Below, piece after piece: positions 33,115-40,550 of a stretch of DNA of 64,000 bases. Both the position numbers and the translations under genes were made by a program. Source of the DNA: Pseudonocardia sp. MH-G8 (lineage in GTDB: Bacteria > Actinomycetota > Actinomycetes > Mycobacteriales > Pseudonocardiaceae); assembly GCF_002262885.1 (NCBI RefSeq), contig NZ_NKYF01000027.1, positions 1 through 64,000 of the forward strand, read 5' to 3'. Position 1 is the first letter of the stretch, and every line of letters starts with the position of its first letter. A model generated the notes under the pieces. The model worked only from the letters and a program-made list of their open reading frames with translations. It searched no databases and had not been told where the DNA came from.

Positions 33115-34593
33115 TCAGGCCTCCTGGTCGGGGGTCTCGACGGTGTAACCGGACAGGAAGGACTCGACGTCGGCCACCGCGGCGTCGTAGCCGAAGTTGC
33201 GGAAGGCGTAGACGCCGCGGACCACGAAGGGCGCCCCGGCGTAGAACATCTCGTACTGCTGGTGGCGGCCGGCGAACTCGGAGCCGATGACGTCCCAGGC
33301 CAGCTTGAACAGCTTGACCCGCTCCGTCGACTCGACGCCGGGGGACTGGATGTAGTGCCGGACGTCCGGGGAGGTGAGCTCGCTGGTCAGATCGCGGACG
33401 CTGGCCGGGAGCTGCAACACGCCGCCGCCGACCAGGTCGCGCAGGATGCCGATCACCCGCGGGTAGGTCTCGGGCTGCAGGCCCATCGCCCCGTACAGCG
33501 CCTGCTTGCCCGGCACCATCACACCGGACGGGTCGAGGGTGGCGGTGAGCTCGGCCGCGTCGACCCCTGACTGGACGCCGGCCACCACGCTGGCCAGCTC
33601 ACCCAGCTTGTCCGCGACGGCCGGGATCTTGTCGGTGCCGTTGACCTGCGTGACGCGGCGGGCGATGCCGGCGATGAAGTTCAGCTTGGTGGCGAAGCGG
33701 ACCTGGGCCTGCCAGTTGCCGAGCGCGTGCGCGGGGGTGCCGAAGAACTGGTCCCGCACGACCGAGAGGTTGCGGTTGGCGAACACCCGCTCCCACGGGA
33801 CGACGACGTCGTCGAGGACGACGAGCGCGTCCGGCTCGTCGTAGCGGCTGGTCAGCGGGTAGTCGAACGCGCTGGTGGCCGCGGGCGCGTAGGGGCGCCG
33901 GCAGTAGAGCTTGAGGCCCTCGGCGTTGACCGGGAGCACCACGGAGATCGCGAAGTCCTCGTCGTCGGGACCGAGGGGTTTGATGCAGGTGATCAGGACC
34001 TCGTCGGCGACCGCGGCACCGGTCGCCAGCATCTGCGAGCCGCGCAGGACGATGCCCTCGTCGGTCTGGTCGACCACGCCGGCCTGCAGGAAGTCCTCGC
34101 CCCAGCCCGACGCCGTCGCCGCGCGGGAGACCTGCGGCGGGATGATCGCGTAGGAGACGAACAGGTCCTCGCGCAGCAGCCGCTGGTGGTAGGCCGTGAC
34201 GTTCTCGCCGAAGGCCCGGTCGTCGGTGTCGAACAGCTCCGGGCGCGCGGCGAAGCCGGCGAGGAAGGCGCCGACGTGGTCCGGGCTGCGGCCCACCCAC
34301 CCGTGGGTGTGGCTCGCCCACCTCTGGATCGCGGCGCGCCGGGCCGCCAGGTCGGCCGCACTGCGCGGGATGCCGAAGACCCGGTTCGCCGTCTCGCCGG
34401 TCTCGGGGGCGACGTACTGCATCCCCTGGGACGGGTCGGCGGCGATGTCGTAAAGCTCGGCGATCACCGTGGCCACGGGGGCGAAGGCCGGGTGTGTCGT
34501 GACGTCGTCGACGCGCTCACCGTCGAGCAGCACGGTGCGCCCGTCCTGCAGCGAGGAGAGGTACTCCTTGCCGGTACGCATGCCAGCGTGCAT
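33115..34593 (-). CDS. HpaB-type FADH2-dependent monooxygenase, oxygenase component
   Basis: The 492-aa protein starts at ATG 34593 with AGGAAGG 12 bp ahead; ATG 34581 (MRTGKEYL) is an alternative. The family pattern is that of 4-hydroxyphenylacetate 3-monooxygenase/4-nitrophenol oxygenases. It shows RTGKEYLSSLQDGRTVLLDG, GRSPDHVGAF, FDYPLTSRYDEPDALVVLDD and SEFAGRHQQYEMFYAGAPFV. It uses reduced flavin from the downstream reductase to hydroxylate or cleave an aromatic or heteroaromatic ring. It is one of two 492-aa paralogues in the window (the other is at 40547). Operon neighbours DUF2848 and nitrilase suggest the product carries an amide or formamide. Confidence 0.92.
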   Translation of the reverse strand: MHAGMRTGKEYLSSLQDGRTVLLDGERVDDVTTHPAFAPVATVIAELYDIAADPSQGMQYVAPETGETANRVFGIPRSAADLAARRAAIQRWASHTHGWVGRSPDHVGAFLAGFAARPELFDTDDRAFGENVTAYHQRLLREDLFVSYAIIPPQVSRAATASGWGEDFLQAGVVDQTDEGIVLRGSQMLATGAAVADEVLITCIKPLGPDDEDFAISVVLPVNAEGLKLYCRRPYAPAATSAFDYPLTSRYDEPDALVVLDDVVVPWERVFANRNLSVVRDQFFGTPAHALGNWQAQVRFATKLNFIAGIARRVTQVNGTDKIPAVADKLGELASVVAGVQSGVDAAELTATLDPSGVMVPGKQALYGAMGLQPETYPRVIGILRDLVGGGVLQLPASVRDLTSELTSPDVRHYIQSPGVESTERVKLFKLAWDVIGSEFAGRHQQYEMFYAGAPFVVRGVYAFRNFGYDAAVADVESFLSGYTVETPDQEA

Positions 34594-34596
34594 CGA

Positions 34597-35271
34597 TCAG
34601 ACCTTCCTGGCCTCGTAGGTGTGGGAGAGGGTGTCTCCGCCGGGCAGCGACAGGTGCAGCTCCCAGACCGTCCCCGCGACGAACGCGCCCGTGATCAGCG
34701 GGACGGTACCGGCGAAGCAGACCAGGTCGCGGCCTTCGTCGGCGCCCCGCTCCCGGAGCAGGTTCAGGATCTCGTCGGGCCGGCGCAACCCCTCCAGACG
34801 CCCGTCCTGGTAGGGCTCGCCGTCGACGTGGGAGGACATGCGGATGACGTCCCAGTCGAACGCCGTCCAGTCGGACACCGGGACGACCTGGGCGGCCACC
34901 GGCTTGGGGCAGGCGCGCTTGGAGTCGCCGATGTCCGTGGTCTCCATGTCCCGGTCGGTGTGGTCGGAACCGATGCCGAGGTACCAGGAGCCGCTGCAGC
35001 GCACCAGGACGGGTTCGGCCTCGCCCGAGGTGTTGTTGGCGAGCACCTCGACGGTTTGCGCGGTGGTCACGGAGGCGGAAGCGATGTCGTAGAACATCGG
35101 GACCTGCGCAGGCTCGGGCACGCCGATCGCCGCGAGTTCCTCGATGTGGTGGCGGACGGCGTTCTCGTCGCGGCCGGTGTAGCCGGCCACGACGGCCTGG
35201 TACTCGTCCAGGTGCAACGTCTGCCCCGTGCCGAGTACCTCGAGCGTGAGGGCTGCGTCGGCGCTGGTCAT
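34597..35271 (-). CDS. DUF2848 family protein
   Basis: The 224-aa protein starts at ATG 35271 (ATGA overlap with the nitrilase stop). The segment SWYLGIGSDHTDRDMETTDI, with later PVSDWTAFDWDVIRM, matches DUF2848 proteins, which have the fold of fumarylacetoacetate-hydrolase-like proteins. The biochemical role is not established in general. In this operon it is a candidate hydrolase or hydratase of the ring-opened intermediate; this is inference. It ends three bases before the HpaB start. Confidence 0.82.
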   Translation of the reverse strand: MTSADAALTLEVLGTGQTLHLDEYQAVVAGYTGRDENAVRHHIEELAAIGVPEPAQVPMFYDIASASVTTAQTVEVLANNTSGEAEPVLVRCSGSWYLGIGSDHTDRDMETTDIGDSKRACPKPVAAQVVPVSDWTAFDWDVIRMSSHVDGEPYQDGRLEGLRRPDEILNLLRERGADEGRDLVCFAGTVPLITGAFVAGTVWELHLSLPGGDTLSHTYEARKV

Positions 35272-36080
35272 GCAATCACCTCGGAAGTGCGCAGGGTGCG
35301 GTAGTCGTCCAGGCGGTCGGCGAGGACGGGGAACTCCGCCCGCGTCGCCGCGACCCGGGCCGGGTCGATGTCGACGATGAGGACCTCTTCGGAGTCCCCG
35401 GCCTCGGCCACCACCTCGCCCCAGGGGTCGATCACGCGGCTGTGGCCGCCGAGCTCCACACCGTTCTGCCGGCCGCAGCTGTTGCACGCGATGACGAAGG
35501 TCTGTGTGTCGAGCGCGCGGGCGGTGGTCAGCAGCTGCCAGTGGCCCAACCGCGCGGCCGGCCACGCGGCGGGAACGAGCACGAGTTCGGCACCGGCCTC
35601 GACCAGCTCGTTCCACAGCCCGGGGAAGCGCAGGTCGTAGCAGGTCGTGGAGCTCACCCGCCCGTGCGGTGTCACGGCCGAGCTCACCCGGTCGCCGGGG
35701 CTGAGCAGTTCGACCTCCCGGGAGGCGTAGCCGAAGACGTGGACCTTGCTCGTCGTCATCGCGACCTCGCCGGCCGGGTCCAGCAACACGGTGGTGTTGC
35801 GCAGCGAGCCGTCCGGCCGCTGCTCGACGATGCTGCCGGCCTGCACCCACGTCGACGTCGCCCTCGCGACCTCGGCGCACAGCTGGACCGTCGGTCCGTC
35901 GACGGTCTCGGCCTGCGCGGTGTAGTCGTCGAAGTGGTGGAAGCCGACGGCCCACAGCTCGGGCAGCACCACGAGATCGAGATCCGCGGGCAGCCCGTCG
36001 AGGACACCGCGCACGCGGTTGCGCCGCGCGGACGGGCTCTCCTCGCTCGGACTGGCGATCTGGACGAGGGCGATTCTCAT
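35268..36080 (-). CDS. nitrilase/carbon-nitrogen hydrolase family amidase
   Basis: The 270-aa protein starts at ATG 36080 (ATGA overlap with the MFS stop). The catalytic triad of the family is visible: Glu in VVLPELWAVGF (about 41), Lys in MTTSKVHVFGYASRE (about 108-112) and Cys in SSTTCYDLRFPG (about 145). Length is normal for omega-amidase or N-carbamoyl/formyl-amide hydrolases. It should hydrolyse an amide or formamide in the cytoplasm. It is linked with an HpaB oxygenase and DUF2848, which suggests cleavage of a nitrogen-containing ring with release of ammonia, formate or formamide. Confidence 0.9.
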   Translation of the reverse strand: MRIALVQIASPSEESPSARRNRVRGVLDGLPADLDLVVLPELWAVGFHHFDDYTAQAETVDGPTVQLCAEVARATSTWVQAGSIVEQRPDGSLRNTTVLLDPAGEVAMTTSKVHVFGYASREVELLSPGDRVSSAVTPHGRVSSTTCYDLRFPGLWNELVEAGAELVLVPAAWPAARLGHWQLLTTARALDTQTFVIACNSCGRQNGVELGGHSRVIDPWGEVVAEAGDSEEVLIVDIDPARVAATRAEFPVLADRLDDYRTLRTSEVIA

Positions 36081-37423
36081 TCTTCTCCTGGGTCGGATCG
36101 GACTCGGTGGACGGCGGCCAGGTCGGTGTTCTGGGTCTCCTTCGCCAGCAGCGTCGCCACCAGCGAGATCAACCCCATGACGGCGAGGTAGACGGCCACG
36201 GCGAACCCGGTCCCGAAGGCCTTGTAGAGGGCGAGCGCGATGATCGGCGCGAGGCCGCCGGCGAGCACGGAGGCGAGGTTGTACGCCAGGGACACACCCG
36301 AGTAGCGCACCTCGGTCGGGAACAGCTCGGCGAAGAACGCGCCGATCACGCCGCTGTACGCCGCGAAGATCAGCAGGCCGCCCGCGACCGCCACGATGAT
36401 CGAGATGCTCTGTCCGGTCTCCAGCAGTGCGAAGAACGCGAACGCCCAGACGATGGTGGCCGCTGAAGCGCCGATGTAGATCGGGCGCCTGCCCACCCGG
36501 TCGGCCCACGTGGCGAACAGCGGGATCGCGACGACCGCCAACGCCTGGCCGATCATGACGGCCACCAGCACGGTCGAGCTGCTCATGCCGAGCGCCTCGG
36601 TGACGAATGTGATCACGAACAGCGAGTAGATGTAGAAGCCGGCGTTCTCACCGAAGCGGGTCAGCGCGGCGAGCAGGATCTGCCGCCAGTGGTGCCGGAC
36701 CGCGGCGGCGAGTGGCATCGCGCGCTTCGCCGTCTCCTCCCGCCGCGCCTGCGCCGCCTGGAACATCGGGGTCTCGGCGACGTAGAGCCGCAACCAGAGC
36801 CCGATGACGACCAGCAGCGCGGACAGGGCGAACGCGATCCGCCAGCCCCACGAGAGGAACGCGTCCGGGCTCAACACCGTGCCGAGCACCGCCAGGACCC
36901 CGGCCGCGAGCAGGTTGCCCAGCGGCGGGCCGACGTTCGGCCACGCCGACCAGAACGCCCGCCGCTCGGATCCCCCGTGCTCGGCGACGAGGAGTACGGC
37001 ACCACCCCACTCGCCGCCCAGGGCGAACCCCTGGACGAGCCTCAGGACCACCAGCGCGATCGGCGCGGCGATACCGATCGTCGCGTACGACGGCAGCACT
37101 GCGATCAGGAAGGTCGAGCCACCCATCAACAGCAGACTCGCGATCAGCGTCGCACGGCGCCCCAGGACGTCGCCGTAGTGACCGAACACCGCCGCGCCCA
37201 GTGGGCGCGCCACGAATCCGACCGCGTACGTCGCGAACGCCAGCAGCGTTCCGACCAGCGGATCCTCCGCCGGGAAGAACAGCTTGTTGAAGACCAGCGC
37301 CGCCGCGGTGCCGTAGAGGAAGAAGTCGTACCACTCGACGGCAGTGCCGGCCAGACTCGACCCCGCCACCATCGGCAAGCTCTTGCTCCCAGCGTGTTCG
37401 GCCCGCTGTGCTGCAGATGGCAT
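36077..37423 (-). CDS. MFS metabolite:H+ symporter (MHS family)
   Basis: The 448-aa protein starts at ATG 37423, preceded by GAGGAGAG. MHS/ProP/ShiA-type signatures are present: GTAVEWYDFFLYGTAAALVF in helix 1, FGHYGDVLGRRATL (loop 2-3), GFALGGEWGGAVLLVAEH (helix 5). It has twelve helices. It probably imports the substrate of the operon it leads; nitrilase, DUF2848, HpaB, cupin, flavin reductase and LysR follow with overlaps or short gaps. A possible operator lies upstream at 37537-37564. Confidence 0.9.
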   Translation of the reverse strand: MPSAAQRAEHAGSKSLPMVAGSSLAGTAVEWYDFFLYGTAAALVFNKLFFPAEDPLVGTLLAFATYAVGFVARPLGAAVFGHYGDVLGRRATLIASLLLMGGSTFLIAVLPSYATIGIAAPIALVVLRLVQGFALGGEWGGAVLLVAEHGGSERRAFWSAWPNVGPPLGNLLAAGVLAVLGTVLSPDAFLSWGWRIAFALSALLVVIGLWLRLYVAETPMFQAAQARREETAKRAMPLAAAVRHHWRQILLAALTRFGENAGFYIYSLFVITFVTEALGMSSSTVLVAVMIGQALAVVAIPLFATWADRVGRRPIYIGASAATIVWAFAFFALLETGQSISIIVAVAGGLLIFAAYSGVIGAFFAELFPTEVRYSGVSLAYNLASVLAGGLAPIIALALYKAFGTGFAVAVYLAVMGLISLVATLLAKETQNTDLAAVHRVRSDPGEE

Positions 37424-37536
37424 CTCGACTCTCCTCGTCAAGCGCGCGCGACGCGGCACCGACCGACGGCTGCTGACCGACTTGCTGGGCCCGGCGGCCG
37501 CCTGCCGCCTGCTTCACCCCGCCCGTAACGCAGAAA

Positions 37537-37564
37537 GTAGACTAACTGTATGCACGGTGTCTAC
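37537..37564. promoter_or_regulatory. inverted repeat upstream of the MFS-HpaB operon
   Basis: GTAGAC (37537-37542) and GTCTAC (37559-37564) are perfect inverted arms. Between them lies TGTATGCA (37547-37554), one base from the TGTATACA sites at 22536 and 38373. It is 114 bp upstream of the MFS start at 37423 and just beyond the 3' end side of the GntR gene. It is probably a GntR-type operator for the operon. The rest of 37424-37719 shows no gene. Confidence 0.45.
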
Positions 37565-37719
37565 CGGAGTCGCCACGTGCCTGGCCCCACGAGCTGTCGG
37601 GCCGCGGCGTGGGTGGGTGGGGCGAACGCGTGGCGGAACGGAGGTATCGCCGGGATGGCGCGGTGGTCGGCGACGGTCAGGCCGGCCGCGCCACCGGGGT
37701 ACGGAAAGGGCCCGGCGGG

Positions 37720-38367
37720 TCAGGCCTGGAGAAGCACCTGCATGGTGCGTCCGAGATGGGCGTCGATCGCGGCCAGGGCCGCCGCCTCGTCATGACCGGC
37801 GAGCGCGCTGACGATCTCGCCGTGCTCCTCGCAGACCGCGAGCTGCCGGTCGGTGGCACGGAACAGAGCGGTCACTCCCAGCCGGCGCTGCCGCACCCGC
37901 AGGCCTGCGTAACTGCGTGCCAACATCACATTGTCGGCGGCATCGACCAGTGCCTGGTGGAAGACCACATCGCGTTCGATGAACTTGGCCGCGGACTCGG
38001 CGCTGCCGACATCACCGGTCGTGGCCAACGCCTTCTGCTCCTCCAGCAGTTCTCGCATGACGTGGACCGGCACCGTGTCGCTCGCGATCGTGCGCGTCGC
38101 CGCATGACGTTCGAAGAGGCCCCGGAGTTCCATCAGCTCACGGACCTGACGGCCCGAGAGCGGGGGGATGTAGGCGCCGCGGCCGGGGAGCATCTCCACG
38201 AGGCCGTCGGCGACGAGCAGCAGCAGCGCCTCCCGCACTGGCGTCCGCGATACACCGATCTGCTTGGCCAGCTCCACCTCGTTGAGGAAGGTGCCCTGCA
38301 GCTTCGGATCCGCCAGGACGGTCTCGCGCAGGAAGTGCATGGCGCGATCACGACCAGACTGCTGCAT
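37720..38367 (-). CDS. GntR-family regulator (FadR subfamily)
   Basis: The 215-aa protein starts at ATG 38367; the open frame extends back to 38451. Winged helix: FLNEVELAKQIGVSRTPVRE, then LLLLVADGLVEMLPGRGAYI (about 30-75). The FCD ligand-binding domain follows, with metal-site-like D/H residues in ERDVVFHQALVDAADNV. It lies upstream of, and in line with, the MFS-HpaB operon. No good ribosome site precedes the ATG; instead a TTGTATAC site abuts the start, suggesting autorepression and perhaps a leaderless message. Likely controls nearby catabolic genes. Confidence 0.9.
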   Translation of the reverse strand: MQQSGRDRAMHFLRETVLADPKLQGTFLNEVELAKQIGVSRTPVREALLLLVADGLVEMLPGRGAYIPPLSGRQVRELMELRGLFERHAATRTIASDTVPVHVMRELLEEQKALATTGDVGSAESAAKFIERDVVFHQALVDAADNVMLARSYAGLRVRQRRLGVTALFRATDRQLAVCEEHGEIVSALAGHDEAAALAAIDAHLGRTMQVLLQA

Positions 38368-38372
38368 ACGGC

Positions 38373-38382
38373 TTGTATACCA
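38373..38382. promoter_or_regulatory. TGTATACC operator candidate at the GntR start
   Basis: TTGTATACCA lies immediately upstream of the GntR start codon at 38367. It shares TTGTATAC with the site at 22536-22547 (read on the opposite strand). This position would allow autoregulation. Confidence 0.45.
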
Positions 38383-38517
38383 CGTCGGAGCGCGGAGGCT
38401 CTGCTGCCTCCAGTTTAGGACTGGGCACGCCGCGTCGCGGACGGCCTCCATGGCGACTCTCGCCTTGCCGGTGGGTGGCGTGCCGGAGCGCAGGATCGTC
38501 GGCGACGCGCCGGGGCC

Positions 38518-39042
38518 TCAGCCCGACAGGGCGACATCGTGTCCCGCGCTGCCGAGGCGGTGGTAGCGGCCTCGGTAGAACACGAGCGGGGAGGTCGGAG
38601 CGGCGGTGCAGGCGAGCACGCGGCCGACGACGATCACATGGTCTCCGCCGGGGTGGACCGCGTCGACCTCACATTCGATACGGCCGCCTGAGCCGGGAAG
38701 AGCGGGAAGTCCGGAGTCGGTGCGGTCGACGGCGAGGCCTTCGAAGTGGTCCTGTCCGAGGCGGGAGAACCGGTCCGAGAGGGGGGTCTGCCCGCGGGTC
38801 AGCAGATTGATCACGAACGCTCCGCGGCGGGTCACGGCCTCGGCGGTGCGGGATCCTTCCTCGAGGCAGGCCAGCAGCATGGGTGGGGCGACCGACAGGG
38901 ATGTCAGCGAGTTGATCGTCATGCCCTGTGGGGCGCCTTCGACCTCCGTCGTGATGACGGCGACGCCCGTGGCGAAGACGCCCATGACGGTGCGGAAGGT
39001 GTGCTGGTCGGGAACGGCGGACGCGGGCGGGGCGACGGTCAT
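38518..39042 (-). CDS. flavin reductase, partner of the second HpaB-type oxygenase
   Basis: The 174-aa HpaC/RutF-like flavin reductase starts at ATG 39042 with GAGGAG at 9 bp. Motifs: MGVFATGVAVITTEVEGAP, QGMTINSLTSLSVAPPMLL, DHVIVVGRVLA. It supplies reduced FMN/FAD to a two-component monooxygenase, most likely the one at 40547. It is transcribed away from the MFS-HpaB pair across a 152-bp promoter region with a perfect palindrome. It has the same length as the paralogue at 32227. Confidence 0.92.
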   Translation of the reverse strand: MTVAPPASAVPDQHTFRTVMGVFATGVAVITTEVEGAPQGMTINSLTSLSVAPPMLLACLEEGSRTAEAVTRRGAFVINLLTRGQTPLSDRFSRLGQDHFEGLAVDRTDSGLPALPGSGGRIECEVDAVHPGGDHVIVVGRVLACTAAPTSPLVFYRGRYHRLGSAGHDVALSG

Positions 39043-39110
39043 CGAAAGGTCTCCTCACGGCGAATCGTCGGATTCGACGTCTGGCACGGTAGCCGTGCGG
39101 TTTCGCGCAC

Positions 39111-39122
39111 TCAAGTACTTGA
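39111..39122. promoter_or_regulatory. 12-bp palindrome TCAAGTACTTGA, MarR-type operator candidate
   Basis: The perfect palindrome TCAAGTACTTGA lies between the divergent flavin reductase (start 39042) and MFS (start 39195) genes. Its right half overlaps a possible -35 TTGACC (39119-39124) for the plus strand. A repressor bound here would block the MFS-HpaB operon and perhaps the reductase. The MarR gene at 42121 is the likely partner. Confidence 0.5.
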
Positions 39123-39194
39123 CCCAAGTCTCATAGTTTGTCACTGTCCTCGCCAGCACGGCCCCCCGATTCGTCCACTCGTACGGGAGACCCA

Positions 39195-40550
39195 GTGACC
39201 TCCACCGCTCCGACACCTCGTGACGCCGCGACGGCCGCCGGCGACGACGCTCAGCGCGCCCCCTGGCGGGTCGCCTTCTCCGGCTTCGTCGGGACGGCAA
39301 TCGAGTACTACGACTTCTTCATCTTCGGCACGGCCGCCGCACTCGTGTTCGGCAAGGTGTTCTTCTCCTCGCTCGACCCGGTCGCAGGCGTGCTGGCGTC
39401 TTTCGCGACATTCGCGGTCGCGTTCGTCGCGCGCCCCGTCGGCGGGGTCATCTTCGGTCACTTCGGCGACCGGATCGGCCGCAAGACCATGCTGGTGGCC
39501 TCGCTGCTGACGATGGGTGTGGCCACGGTCGCGGTCGGCCTGCTGCCGGGCTACGACACGATCGGCATCGCCGCACCGATCCTGCTCGTGGCGCTGCGGT
39601 TCCTGCAGGGCGTGGGGCTCGGCGGCGAGTTCGGCGGCGCCATGCTGATGGTCGCCGAGCACGCCCCGCCGCGGCGGCGTGGCTTCTTCGCCGCGATGGC
39701 CCAGTTGGGGCCGCCGGTCGGTCTCGCGCTCTCCGCCCTGACGTTCCTGATGATCAGCGTCGGGATGAGCGCCGCGGAGTTCGAGGCCTGGGGTTGGCGG
39801 ATCGCGTTCCTGGCCAGCGCGCTGCTGGTCGTCGTCGGGATCTGGGTGCGGCTCAACGTGAGCGAGAGCCCGATCTTCGCCGAGGTGACCCGCAAGCAGG
39901 CCCAGGTCAAGGTGCCGTTCGTCGAGCTGATCCGACACCATTGGGCACGGCTGTTGCTGGCCGCGGGCCCGTCACTGCTGTCCTCGCTGCTGTACTTCCT
40001 GATCACGACCTACTCGCTGTCCTACGGCACCACGGTGCTCGGGTTGCCGCAGCAGACGATGCTGCTGGTCGTCGTGGCGGTGGTCGTCGTCAACGCGATC
40101 GTCACCCTGCCGCTCGGGGCACTGTCGGACCGGATCGGACGCCGCCGTTCCGTGTTCTGGGGCATCCTCGCGTCCGCGGCCTGGGCGGTCCCGATGTTCT
40201 TGCTGGTCCGCACCGGTGAACCGATGGTGATCACGGTCGCCTTCTCGATCGGGATCGTGTTCTACACGATGATCTTCGCCCCGCTCGGCGCGTACCTGCC
40301 CGAACTGTTCGACACCCGCGTCCGCTACACGGGAACCTCGGTCTCCTTCAACATCGGCGCGATGCTCGGCGGGGCCCTCGCCCCCACGATCGCGACCTCG
40401 TTGGGTGCCGCGACCGGCAACGCCTGGTGGGTCCTTCCCAGCTACGTGCTCGTCGTCGCCGTGCTCGCCCTGGCGTGCGTGCTTCACCTCCCCGAGACCA
40501 GGGCGAGCGCCCTGACCGGCTCGGACACCCCACGAAAGGACTCGGCATGA
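39195..40550 (+). CDS. MFS metabolite:H+ symporter (MHS family)
   Basis: The 451-aa protein starts at GTG 39195 with GGGAGA just upstream; the longer TTG frame crosses the promoter palindrome and is less likely. MHS signatures: GTAIEYYDFFIFGTAAALVF, FGHFGDRIGRKTMLVASLL, GVGLGGEFGGAMLMVAEH. It has twelve helices. Its stop overlaps the HpaB-type oxygenase start (ATGA), so carrier and enzyme are co-translated. It probably imports the aromatic substrate. Confidence 0.9.
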   Translation: MTSTAPTPRDAATAAGDDAQRAPWRVAFSGFVGTAIEYYDFFIFGTAAALVFGKVFFSSLDPVAGVLASFATFAVAFVARPVGGVIFGHFGDRIGRKTMLVASLLTMGVATVAVGLLPGYDTIGIAAPILLVALRFLQGVGLGGEFGGAMLMVAEHAPPRRRGFFAAMAQLGPPVGLALSALTFLMISVGMSAAEFEAWGWRIAFLASALLVVVGIWVRLNVSESPIFAEVTRKQAQVKVPFVELIRHHWARLLLAAGPSLLSSLLYFLITTYSLSYGTTVLGLPQQTMLLVVVAVVVVNAIVTLPLGALSDRIGRRRSVFWGILASAAWAVPMFLLVRTGEPMVITVAFSIGIVFYTMIFAPLGAYLPELFDTRVRYTGTSVSFNIGAMLGGALAPTIATSLGAATGNAWWVLPSYVLVVAVLALACVLHLPETRASALTGSDTPRKDSA

